Source: Paenibacillus sp. MMS18-CY102
GTDB taxonomy: Bacteria; Bacillota; Bacilli; Paenibacillales; Paenibacillaceae
Reading direction: 5' to 3'
Assembly: GCF_009789195.1 (NCBI RefSeq)
Contig: NZ_WSTC01000004.1
Coordinates: forward strand, 124,001 to 188,000
DNA: 64,000 nt
Part shown: positions 44,646 through 53,175 of the stretch, one piece after another
Layout: every line of letters begins with the position of its first letter
Position numbering within the stretch: position 1 is the stretch's first letter
Position numbers and translations under genes: made by a program
The notes under the pieces: model-generated
What the model was told of the DNA's origin: nothing
What the model saw: the letters and a program-made list of their open reading frames with translations, nothing else
Databases searched by the model: none

Positions 44646-46043
44646 TTAGAACGACCAAATGCCTGACGTATGCAAAAAGACGAGCACAATGAGCACAGGC
44701 GCTACATACCGCAGCAGGAAAAGCCAGAGGCGGAACCACCCCGCCGTTAAACCAGCTTCCTGCGCTGCATGCTTCCACGCATAGCCGACGAACAACGTGA
44801 CCATGAGCCCGCCCAGTGGCAGAATGATGTTAGAGGCGATAAAATCGACCCAATCGAAGAACGATTTGCCTTCCCAATGCAGCCACCCAACTGCACCACC
44901 GACGGACAACGCGGACGGAAGCCCGAAGAGAAAACACAGCACGGTTGTGGAAACCGTGGCCGTACTGCGGGAAAGCCGCCAACGTTCCATCGCATACGCG
45001 ACCGGCACCTCAAGCAGTGACACGACGGAGGTTAACGCCGCTATCGCTAACAATACGAAGAAAAGCCCGCCGAACAGCCAGCCCAGCGGCATCGCAGAAA
45101 ATGCTGCAGGCAGCCCGATAAACGCAAGCCCCGGCCCTTGCGCTGGTTCGATTCCGAATGCAAATGTCGTCGGAAAAATGATCATTCCCGCAAGCAGGGC
45201 GTACATCAGGTCGCCCCCGCCTACTGCCAGCGTAGCGGCTCCCAGCGATTGCCGCCGGTCGACATATGCGCCATATGTCATCATCGTGCCCATGCCCAGC
45301 GATAGTGAGAAGAAGGCATGGCCAAGCGCGACGAGCAGCGATTCATTCGTCAGTTTGCCGAAATCAGGCTTAAGGAAAAACGACACTCCCTCTGATGCAC
45401 CCGGCAGCTGAAGCACGCGAATCATAATAATAATGAGAATAACGAGCAGCGCCGGAATGAGAATTCGATTGAACTTCTCAATGCCCGATGCACCCCGGAC
45501 CACAATCCAGCCGGTTATGAGCATCACGGCCGCCTGCCAGGCAACTGGCCACCACCCTCCAATAAAGCTGAAGAACGTCGCCGCAAAATCCGTTCCTTTA
45601 CCGAGCGCATTAGCGGAGGTGAGCACGGCATAATGCAGCGTCCAGCCTGCAACGACTGTGTAGAAGGACGTTATGAAGAACGCTCCCGCGATGGATAGGA
45701 CGCCGAAGCCGCCCCATATTTTGCGACCGCTTAACCTGACAAGTGACGAAGAAGCGCTGCCCCGTCCGCCTCGTCCAACCGTGAGTTCCGCCATCAGCAC
45801 CGGCAAGCCAATCAAGAGCAGGCAGATCGTGAATAGCAGGAAAAATGCTGCCCCGCCATATTGCCCCGTTATGTATGGAAATTTCCACATGTTGCCCAGC
45901 CCAACCGAACTGCCGATCGCAGCGAAAATGAATCCCGAACGGGAGAACCGCTCTGCCGTGCCACTGTCCTCCTGGCGGGCAGTATCCCCCTGACGGACTT
46001 GACCGTCCCCATTCTGCTGGTGTAGTTCCTTATCCATGCGCAT
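44646..46043 (-). CDS. Sodium-dependent neurotransmitter-symporter family transporter
   Basis: 465 residues. SGFIFAAIGSSVGLGNMWKFPYITGQYGGAAFFLLF is the strongly conserved first membrane segment of the NSS/SNF (LeuT) family, including the sodium-binding residues. About eleven or twelve membrane segments follow. Family members import amino acids with sodium; the substrate cannot be read. The ATG at 46043 has GAGGTG upstream; one two codons later is also possible. Divergent from the glycosylation genes across a 253-bp gap with no other clear feature. Confidence 0.93.
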   Translation of the reverse strand: MRMDKELHQQNGDGQVRQGDTARQEDSGTAERFSRSGFIFAAIGSSVGLGNMWKFPYITGQYGGAAFFLLFTICLLLIGLPVLMAELTVGRGGRGSASSSLVRLSGRKIWGGFGVLSIAGAFFITSFYTVVAGWTLHYAVLTSANALGKGTDFAATFFSFIGGWWPVAWQAAVMLITGWIVVRGASGIEKFNRILIPALLVILIIIMIRVLQLPGASEGVSFFLKPDFGKLTNESLLVALGHAFFSLSLGMGTMMTYGAYVDRRQSLGAATLAVGGGDLMYALLAGMIIFPTTFAFGIEPAQGPGLAFIGLPAAFSAMPLGWLFGGLFFVLLAIAALTSVVSLLEVPVAYAMERWRLSRSTATVSTTVLCFLFGLPSALSVGGAVGWLHWEGKSFFDWVDFIASNIILPLGGLMVTLFVGYAWKHAAQEAGLTAGWFRLWLFLLRYVAPVLIVLVFLHTSGIWSF

Positions 46044-46296
46044 CGCCGCACCTCATCATCCTTCTAGTATGCTGCTGATTCAGTGGTCCAGCAGCCCTGG
46101 GATCGCTTATCTATCAGGCTGCTTCACTCTCCCCCTATTGTTTCCATATGCGCGCATCCCTCATTCCTTTTTCTGCCCAAATGCCTCTGGAGCTGCACTT
46201 TGCTCACCGTCCTCGCACCAATCCGGCCATACGCCCATATGATGGGTTACGCACGACCGCCCAGAAGCCTTGCGGCGTGTAAGAAGGAGGCTGCCG

Positions 46297-47589
46297 ATGA
46301 AGCCCATGCCCGCCGCTTTGGAACGCTCTGCCGTCGTTATTTTTCCGGATGCGCCATGGTGCGACTCCGCCTTCAAGCCCTTGTTAATACAACTGGCGAA
46401 TAAACATCCGCTGCACTGGGTTACGAACCAACCTAAGCATGCACTTCAAGGCGCACCTGCAAGCGTCACCGCATTGGCGCTGCATGAGCTTGCTCAAGTG
46501 GATTGGGGCCAAACATCCGCGATGGTACTGCATCCCTGCTGGGCGGCAGCCGCCCTTCCGCTTTGTCCGAGACAGCTCGGCGCATGGATGGCAATTACTA
46601 ACGAGGAAGATGGGCTAACAGCCAAATGGCGCGCCGCGCTTGCCGGAGAAGCCTCCTTCGTGTTGTCATTGTCGGAGCCCTATTATTTGGACCTATCGTT
46701 TCGCAGAGATGGCGTCTTCGTGCTCGATGGAGCCGACGAAACGTCAGATTGGTTCGCTCTGCAAGCGGTCCTATGGGCTGCTGAAGGCACCACTCCCTCC
46801 TCGCTTGCCCGCCTGCAGCAGCAGCGGCGGGAAGCAGCTTATCGCGAGCGATTGATGGCTTCGGCAGATGCAACGCTCACCTTTTACCGAAGCGTTTACC
46901 TCTACTTGCTAGGGGATGCAGCGCAAGCAGAGCGGGAGCTGCTTGCCGCATACGAGCTAGCGGTACTGGGCGGCGAAGAGCATGCTTTGGCGCGAATTTA
47001 CCGGTTCCGCTCTGCGATTCAGGTGGCGCAAGGCAACGTAGCAGCGGCGGCGCTCACCTATGAGGCATCTGCATTGACGGACAATGAACGTGCGCAAGCA
47101 GGCGAACTGCGACGGCTGATTGAGAACGGGGATGCCGCGTTGGCTGCCGCCATGCTGCTCCGGTTGAACGATGACCATCGGCAGGCGATTGAGCGTTTGG
47201 AGAGGCTGTGCGGGACCGGGGCGGATGCAGCCCACGGGGATGCGGATACCGTGCAGCACGGGGATCGCAGCAGAGCACTCGCGGCGAAGCGCGAGTTCGC
47301 GGAGCGGATGCTGCTGGACTCCCTGCTGCAAGCGGGGCGAATGCGCGAGGCTTATGGGCGAATCTCGCCAGAGGATATAGCATCGGTCAAGGACCGTTGC
47401 GAATTCGCGATGCTGCAAGGCATTGTGCTGCTGATGGACGGTGATCGCCGGGGGGCCATTACCGCACTGTTGCGGGCGGCTGAGCTGCAGCATGAAGCGA
47501 TCGGCTCGTTGACCGAGATCCTTCAGCTTGATACTGTGGTTCAGAAGCTGGCAGCTAGCGGCCAAACCTCAACTGGCGGCAGCACATGA
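46297..47589 (+). CDS. Hypothetical protein with TPR-like C-terminal half
   Basis: 430 residues from the ATG at 46297, six bases after AAGGAGG. Residues 1-180 alternate strands and helices like the first half of a GT-B fold (AVVIFPDAPWCDSAFKPLLIQLA, HWVTNQPKH, AMVLHPCW) but I see no donor-site motif. From about 190 it is helical with A-rich 34-residue-like units (YLLGDAAQAERELLAAYELAV, ARIYRFRSAIQVAQGNVAAAALTYEASAL). Overlaps the next GT2 frame end to end; first of three plus-strand genes that converge on the GT2-TPR operon. Possibly a glycosyltransferase accessory. Confidence 0.65.
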   Translation: MKPMPAALERSAVVIFPDAPWCDSAFKPLLIQLANKHPLHWVTNQPKHALQGAPASVTALALHELAQVDWGQTSAMVLHPCWAAAALPLCPRQLGAWMAITNEEDGLTAKWRAALAGEASFVLSLSEPYYLDLSFRRDGVFVLDGADETSDWFALQAVLWAAEGTTPSSLARLQQQRREAAYRERLMASADATLTFYRSVYLYLLGDAAQAERELLAAYELAVLGGEEHALARIYRFRSAIQVAQGNVAAAALTYEASALTDNERAQAGELRRLIENGDAALAAAMLLRLNDDHRQAIERLERLCGTGADAAHGDADTVQHGDRSRALAAKREFAERMLLDSLLQAGRMREAYGRISPEDIASVKDRCEFAMLQGIVLLMDGDRRGAITALLRAAELQHEAIGSLTEILQLDTVVQKLAASGQTSTGGST

Positions 47590-47627
47590 ACATGCATGTC
47601 GATGACTTTTCATTAGGAGGCACTCCC

Positions 47628-48353
47628 ATGCGAAGCTTGCGCAAAGCATCCGGCAACAAGTTAACCGTCATGATGCAGGTGTGCAATGAACGAGGGCGCT
47701 ATCTGGAATCGTCACTCGCCCAGCTGTCTGAGATCGCAGATGAAATCGTCATCGTCGACGACGCGAGTACGGACGGTACGCCGGAGTTATGCCGTACATT
47801 CCCTAAAGTGGTGCGGCTTGTGGAGCTGCGCCGCCCCCTTTTTGCCGAGGAGTGGAAGCTTCGCTCCCTGCTGTGGGAGACGGCGGTGTCGACCGATCCG
47901 GACTGGCTGCTTGCCATTGATGCGGATGAGAGCTTGGAGCGGCGGACGGTGCGGGCTCTGAGGGAGCTCATCAACCAGGACCGATATGACTGGGCGGCGC
48001 TTCGCATGTACGATTTTTGGGGATCGGTAACGCATTACCGCGACGACCCTTGGTGGAACCTGCATCGGCGGCACACGATGATGCTCGTCCGTTACCTGCC
48101 TGGATACCACTATGCTTATCCCAAATGGGACCATCACGTCCCCCGCCTCCCAATGACTTGCGCTGCACTGCCAGGCCTGCGAACGGAGCTGCGGGCGAAG
48201 CATTGGGGCTGGGCTGGCGATGCTTCGGATCGGCTTGCCAAATATGAACGGTACAAACGGCTCGATCCAGACGGGCGCTGGGGCAGTATCGACCAATACG
48301 AATCCATTTTGGATCCTGCGCCGAACCTGGTTCGGTGGATCGAGGAGGAGTGA
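47628..48353 (+). CDS. GT2 family glycosyltransferase
   Basis: 241 residues from the ATG at 47628, seven bases after AGGAGG; a start 14 codons upstream overlaps the preceding gene but lacks a site. LTVMMQVCNERGRYLESSLAQLSEIADEIVIVDDASTDGT begins the GT-A fold; LLAIDADESLE is the metal-binding motif. RHTMMLVRYLPGYHYAYPKWDHHVPRLP and KHWGWAG are acceptor-side features seen in SunS-like protein glycosyltransferases. Co-transcribed with a GT4 10 bp downstream. Confidence 0.87.
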   Translation: MRSLRKASGNKLTVMMQVCNERGRYLESSLAQLSEIADEIVIVDDASTDGTPELCRTFPKVVRLVELRRPLFAEEWKLRSLLWETAVSTDPDWLLAIDADESLERRTVRALRELINQDRYDWAALRMYDFWGSVTHYRDDPWWNLHRRHTMMLVRYLPGYHYAYPKWDHHVPRLPMTCAALPGLRTELRAKHWGWAGDASDRLAKYERYKRLDPDGRWGSIDQYESILDPAPNLVRWIEEE

Positions 48354-48362
48354 GGGCTGGCG

Positions 48363-49487
48363 ATGCGGACGGTTAGCATTTTGACCCACAGTTATGTAGA
48401 CGGCTATAATCGGCAGTTTAATCGCTTGTTCGGCGGCGGATTGGAGCGGTATATTCGGGATTTATGCAGCGTCATTCATGCGGCGGGGTGGCGGCCCGTA
48501 GTGCATCAGTTGTCTTACTTCGAGCCATTTCGCACGATGTTCGAAGGGACAGAGGTCATCGGCTACACGTATGAGCTTGGCAAATTGGCGCCAGCGTTTG
48601 AAGCGATGGCAGCGGAAGCCGACGGGCTGCTTGTCTATGCGAGCTGCCTTTGGCATCCGATTCAGTATCGGCCGGGCAGTATCGGCATCAGCCACGGGAT
48701 TAACTGGGACCATTGTGCGATCGCAGCTGAAACGAAGGATGGCGTCGCTGCTGCGATCCGCCTTGCGATGCGTTCGCTGGAGCGCGTCGTGTCGGTCGAT
48801 TCGCATTTTTTGACGTATGCGAGATCCGTAGGCGTCTATGAAGATACGGAGAAAGTGGTCCGTATCCCTAATAGCGTCGATACGAGCCGATTCCTCCCGG
48901 CTCTGCATAGCGCTGGCAGGCCCCGCACCCGTGGTTTGCGCGTGCTCGTTCCACGGAGGCTCAGCTATGAGCGAGGCATCATTACGATGATGCTCGTTGC
49001 CGATGAGCTGCTGCAAGAGCGGAGCGACCTTGTGATCGAGTTCGCGGGGGAATTAGTCGAAGGAACGGATATCGCGAACGCGTTCGGCCTGTGGTACGGT
49101 ACGCATCCAGCGAAAGATCGGATCGAGCAGCGAACTTATGCTATGGATGGCATGCATGCCGCGTATAAAAGGGCCGATATCGTGGCCATTCCGACGATCT
49201 TTTCCGAAGGCACATCGTTGTCGTGCCTGGAGGCCATGAGTTGCGGCGTGCCAGTCGTCGCCACGAATGTAGGCGGGCTGAACGACCTGATCATCGACGG
49301 GCTGAACGGCCGGCTCGTCCCGCCCGTCTCTGCTGCCCTGCTGGCAGCTATTCGCGAGCTGCTAGGCGATCCCGCGCAGCGCCGCAAGCTCGGCAAGCTC
49401 GCGCGCGAGACGGCGCGGGCGTTCGACGCGAGCCTATGGCGCGAGCGTTGGACCGCCGTGCTGGCCGAGCAACTGGGCGAAGGCTAG
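48363..49487 (+). CDS. GT4 family glycosyltransferase
   Basis: 374 residues. N-terminal HSYVDGYNRQFNRLFGGGLERYIRDLC holds the GGxE loop; SIGISHGINWDH lies before the linker; RVLVPRRLSYERGIITMMLVADELL starts the donor domain; IPTIFSEGTSLSCLEAMSCGVPVVATNVGGLNDLI is a textbook GT4 E-x7-E region. End of the plus-strand glycosylation genes, facing the GT2-TPR operon 78 bp away. Confidence 0.9.
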   Translation: MRTVSILTHSYVDGYNRQFNRLFGGGLERYIRDLCSVIHAAGWRPVVHQLSYFEPFRTMFEGTEVIGYTYELGKLAPAFEAMAAEADGLLVYASCLWHPIQYRPGSIGISHGINWDHCAIAAETKDGVAAAIRLAMRSLERVVSVDSHFLTYARSVGVYEDTEKVVRIPNSVDTSRFLPALHSAGRPRTRGLRVLVPRRLSYERGIITMMLVADELLQERSDLVIEFAGELVEGTDIANAFGLWYGTHPAKDRIEQRTYAMDGMHAAYKRADIVAIPTIFSEGTSLSCLEAMSCGVPVVATNVGGLNDLIIDGLNGRLVPPVSAALLAAIRELLGDPAQRRKLGKLARETARAFDASLWRERWTAVLAEQLGEG

Positions 49488-49525
49488 CGGGGCGGCATTG
49501 GCTTGCGGCGGGTGGCGGCTGGCGG

Positions 49526-49549
49526 ATAGGGCAGGTTTTTATGCCCTAT
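49526..49549. repeat. Single palindromic repeat (family B) between convergent genes
   Basis: ATAGGGCAGG-TTTTT-ATGCCCTAT matches the core of the tandem units at 58.3 and 62.8 kb. It lies in the 78-bp gap between convergent glycosyltransferase genes and could serve as a bidirectional terminator stem. Confidence 0.55.
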
Positions 49550-49565
49550 TCCCCTCGCCGGTTGT

Positions 49566-51230
49566 TCACGGCTCATCTATTGCCGTGAGAACGATGAGCC
49601 GAAGCTCTGCCAAGCAGCGTGGATGCCCAGCTAGGGCTCCCCGATTGGCAGAGCTTGCAGCGGAACCCTCTAGCGCTGCAAGCGCGCGCGCTGCGAATGC
49701 CGCGGCAAGTCCCGCTGCAGCAGCACGCGCTTCTGCCGGCGTCGCCGCTAAGCCGTGGGCGACAGCGAAATGCCTCGTCGCCTCCGCCCAACGGCCGGCT
49801 TCCACTGCCCGCAGCCCAACTGCTAACGCAGGCTCCTCTTCCGCAGCCCCTAACTCCAAACTGCTCACCTCTGCACCTGCACGCCCAACCTCCATACCGC
49901 TCGCCGCCTCCCCCTCCGCAAGCCCAACCTCTACACCGCTCGCTGACGACTCCGCGAACACTCGCTCTAACTCTACACCGCTCGCTTTCCTCGCCTCCAC
50001 GTCCGCTCGCCCATCCTCCACACCGCTCGCCTTTTCGGCCTCCGCCGCGCCCGCCCGCAGCGCCTCCAAAGCCGCTCGCCTGCCGCCTTCGCCACTTGCC
50101 AACAGCCGCAAGCGCGCCTTTGCCGCCTCAAAGGTGGGACGCTCATCGAGCGCGGCGCGGTAATGCGCCGCTGCATCACGCCAACGGTACAGGCGCTCGC
50201 AGGCCGCGCCCGCCGCATAATGCGAGCGGGAGCTGCCCGCGCCTTCGACGGACGAATAGTACGGGGCTGCTGGCCCTATTTCAATCGCTTGCTCTAGTAC
50301 ATGCAACGCTGAAGGAGCATCATCAAGCGCCATATAAGCAGCAGCAAGCGCCTCATACATATCCGGAAAATCCGGATATTCCCGCACGCCCGCTTCCGCT
50401 TGCACGATAGCTGCCTCAAGCCGCCCGGCCAGCCGGTTAGCATGCGACAGCTTCAGGCGAATATCCGAAGCAAATCCGCAGCCCTCCCCTAACCCTTCAG
50501 CCAACGGCGCAAGCCATTCGATTGCCTCCACCCATCGCCCCGCTCCAAGCAGTTCCGTTCCCACAGCATAACGAAGCGTCACATTGCCTGGCTCCCTATC
50601 CAGCGCCTTCGCTAGCAGGCGTGCATTCCGCTCCGGTTTGCGGCGGCCTGCGATCACATCCGCCCGATAGCCCTCATGGCGAACCGTAACCGGCGCAATC
50701 GCAACAGGCCCCCCTTGCACGCAAGCAACTGCCGTCGCGCACTCCTCGTGCACGATGCCCGAGAAACGAATCTGCGCATCATTGCGAAATAATCGGCATA
50801 CCGCATCCGTTACCAGCATGCCTTCTCTTGACTCCGTGCCCGGCCGCTCCAGCGCGCTAATCAGCCTCACATAATAACCAGCAGCTTTTTCATCGCACAA
50901 AAGCCTACTCCACTGCGACAGGCCAAGGCCTTCCAACCGTTCGTCCGCATCCAGCACCAGAATCCAAGGATATAGGGCAAGCCCCAGCGACACATTCCGA
51001 GCTGCTGCAAAATCATCGTCCCAAGGGATAGAAACAACCCTCGCACCATATCCGCGCGCTATCTCCACCGTTCGATCGTCTGAACCGGTATCGCATACGA
51101 TCATTTCCGACACATAGGGAGCAGCAGAAGCGAGGCAATCTGCAATAAATGCTTCTTCATTGCGCACGATCATACACAAGGAAACGCCCGGTCTCTCCTG
51201 CTGCCCCAACTCTCTATGCATCCCCTTCAC
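49566..51230 (-). CDS. GT2-TPR glycosyltransferase with low-complexity insert
   Basis: 554 residues from a GTG that overlaps the upstream gene by 17 bases; an ATG three codons on is possible. GT-A domain at about 14-230: SLCMIVRNEEAFIADCLASA, IVCDTGSDDRT, DDFAAARNVSLG, LVLDADERLEG and a KPERN motif. TPR units follow from about 240 (ANRLAGRLEAAIVQAEAGVREYPDFPDMYEALAAAYMALDD). Residues about 398-465 are a degenerate repeat of ASGVE-type units 13-15 residues apart, very Ala/Glu/Val-rich, inside the TPR array. Related TPR glycosyltransferases modify surface and spore proteins. Last gene of the operon headed by the repeat proteins. Confidence 0.87.
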   Translation of the reverse strand: MKGMHRELGQQERPGVSLCMIVRNEEAFIADCLASAAPYVSEMIVCDTGSDDRTVEIARGYGARVVSIPWDDDFAAARNVSLGLALYPWILVLDADERLEGLGLSQWSRLLCDEKAAGYYVRLISALERPGTESREGMLVTDAVCRLFRNDAQIRFSGIVHEECATAVACVQGGPVAIAPVTVRHEGYRADVIAGRRKPERNARLLAKALDREPGNVTLRYAVGTELLGAGRWVEAIEWLAPLAEGLGEGCGFASDIRLKLSHANRLAGRLEAAIVQAEAGVREYPDFPDMYEALAAAYMALDDAPSALHVLEQAIEIGPAAPYYSSVEGAGSSRSHYAAGAACERLYRWRDAAAHYRAALDERPTFEAAKARLRLLASGEGGRRAALEALRAGAAEAEKASGVEDGRADVEARKASGVELERVFAESSASGVEVGLAEGEAASGMEVGRAGAEVSSLELGAAEEEPALAVGLRAVEAGRWAEATRHFAVAHGLAATPAEARAAAAGLAAAFAARALAALEGSAASSANRGALAGHPRCLAELRLIVLTAIDEP

Positions 51231-53175
51231 AACCCGCTAGCCTCAGCCGCGCCGAGCGCAAAACGTTCTGGACCGCCATCCCGCTAGAGCGCTCCTGCAA
51301 GCTATGTTCCAGCTGTCCGAGCCTAATATCCGCCCAAGCGGCCAGTGCCTCAACGCCTCCATGCGCTGCTTCATCACTGCCATGGCGAATGCTTTCGCCC
51401 ACAGCTTGAAGCACCCGTGCCAGCCGATCGCCCGACGCTTGATGCCCCTCCACACCTTCCGCCTTCCCTTTATCTAAAATGCCCGCCACACACGCGGCCA
51501 TCTCCTGCGATGTACCGTCTCGATTATCCGCTCCATATTGCCCGCCAACATGGTCCGCCTCTTTCAGCCCCTCCACCACTTGCACCACCGCTACATGTAA
51601 CAGCCGCAGCCGCCGCTCGGCTTCAACAGCCGAATAAGACCCGTGCGATGGTCCGGCATCGGCCTGTGACCGCCCTTCTGGCTGTCCTTTCACCTGTCCA
51701 CGCGACTGTCCCAGCACCTGCCCGTGCATCTGTCCATGCACCTGCCCTTGTGCCTGTCCATGCACCTGCCCTTGCGCCTGTCCATGCACCTGCCCTGCCC
51801 GGCGTCCACTGCAATCCGCCTTAGCCGCCCATCGCCGCGCCTGCATAAACCGCCCTTCCGAGGCAGCAAGCTCCGCTTCCGCAAGCATAAGCCACATCGC
51901 AGATGCCGCTCCCCAGTGTGGCGTTGCTGCCCGCCGGCGCAGCCACTCCACCGCTTCCACATAGCAGCGGCTATCCAGCAGCAACGCTGCGATTTTCAAC
52001 CATCCCTCTTCCATTCCAAAAGCAAACCGCCGCTCCAGCAGCATAGAGAGCTCCGCCCCTCGCCCACTGACACGCAGCAATCGGCATAAGCGCAGCAACG
52101 GCGGCAGAAGGCTCGGCTTCATCCGCACCGCCTCCACATACCAATGCACAGCCGCATCCACGCGCCCGTTTCGCTCGTAGAGGCTGCCTAGCAAAAATGC
52201 CGTTTGATGCGTACCCATGCCATCCTCCGTGTGGTATATCCCTGTTGGCTGCCCCACACGCAGCGCAGAACAGGCGGCGCTGATCGCTTCACGCCTTCGC
52301 CCACCGGACGAAAGCGACTCCGCAAGGCAATGCCACAGATCCGCATAGTCGGCAAAAAGCCTTACCCCCTCCTGCGCAGCAGCGGCTGCCTCTTGCCACG
52401 CCCCTAGCATTTGCAGGCTTCGCACCTCATATTTGAACACGAGATGGGCGTAGCTTAACCGTTCAAAAGAACCAGCTGCCTTCGCCAAGCGAAAAGAAGC
52501 TAACGCCTCTGCCGGCCTCCCTGCACGGAGATGCTCCACGCCCAGATTGAACCGATGGAACGGCTGCTCCGGTTCTTCCGCTATCGCTTGAAGCAGCAGC
52601 CTCATGTTGCGCTCAATTTTATCCTTCTCCGCAACGGTTGACGGCCGGTACCCATAATGACGAATAACCGTTTCCCCTAGCCGCAGCTGGGCATCTGGTG
52701 CAGCACGCAATATGGAAGCAGCAATCTGCTCGTGTATGCGCCCCTCGAACCGATGGCGGGGATCGTTACGGAAGAGGCGCAGCACCGGATTGATGGTCGC
52801 CGTTTCTTCCCCATCGCCAAGCAGGTTCCATATCGGCAGCAAAATGCCCGGCGACGCCTGATCCTGCACCAGTGCACGCAGCTCTTGCGCTGCGCCAGCT
52901 GACAGCTCTTCGTCCGCGTCAAGAAACAAAATCCATTCTCCGGCCGCATGCTCCAGCCCAACGTTTCGCGCCGCGGCAAAATCATTCTGCCACTCCGCTT
53001 CAATCACCCGCGCTCCGAAGCTGCGGGCGATATCCATCGTCCCATCCGTCGAGCCTGTATCAACAATAATGGCCTCATCGGCAACGCCAACTACGCTGCG
53101 CAAGCAACGGGCGATGCAGCTAGCCTCATTCTTGACGATCATGCATAAGGAAATCAGCTTCGTGTGCACCGCCAC
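51214..53175 (-). CDS. GT2-TPR glycosyltransferase with Gly-Gln repeat insert
   Basis: 653 residues from a GTG ten bases after AAAGGAGG, overlapping the upstream gene by 50 bases. GT-A motifs: SLCMIVKNEASCIARCLRS, IVDTGSTDGTMD, NDFAAARNVGLEHA, LFLDADEELS, and HYGYRPSTVAEKDKIERN. Helical TPR-type units occupy about 210-450. At about 455-500 there is a run of GQVHGQAQ-type octapeptides, encoded by near-identical 24-base DNA repeats around 51.68-51.80 kb, which may be prone to length change. A helical C-terminal part follows. Confidence 0.87.
   Translation of the reverse strand: MAVHTKLISLCMIVKNEASCIARCLRSVVGVADEAIIVDTGSTDGTMDIARSFGARVIEAEWQNDFAAARNVGLEHAAGEWILFLDADEELSAGAAQELRALVQDQASPGILLPIWNLLGDGEETATINPVLRLFRNDPRHRFEGRIHEQIAASILRAAPDAQLRLGETVIRHYGYRPSTVAEKDKIERNMRLLLQAIAEEPEQPFHRFNLGVEHLRAGRPAEALASFRLAKAAGSFERLSYAHLVFKYEVRSLQMLGAWQEAAAAAQEGVRLFADYADLWHCLAESLSSGGRRREAISAACSALRVGQPTGIYHTEDGMGTHQTAFLLGSLYERNGRVDAAVHWYVEAVRMKPSLLPPLLRLCRLLRVSGRGAELSMLLERRFAFGMEEGWLKIAALLLDSRCYVEAVEWLRRRAATPHWGAASAMWLMLAEAELAASEGRFMQARRWAAKADCSGRRAGQVHGQAQGQVHGQAQGQVHGQMHGQVLGQSRGQVKGQPEGRSQADAGPSHGSYSAVEAERRLRLLHVAVVQVVEGLKEADHVGGQYGADNRDGTSQEMAACVAGILDKGKAEGVEGHQASGDRLARVLQAVGESIRHGSDEAAHGGVEALAAWADIRLGQLEHSLQERSSGMAVQNVLRSARLRLAGCEGDA

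Noticed and set aside
49498-50410. Two long plus-strand frames rich in Ala/Ser/Pro or Pro/His/Arg
   Set aside because: Antisense shadows of the low-complexity GT2-TPR gene; no domain motifs or ribosome sites.
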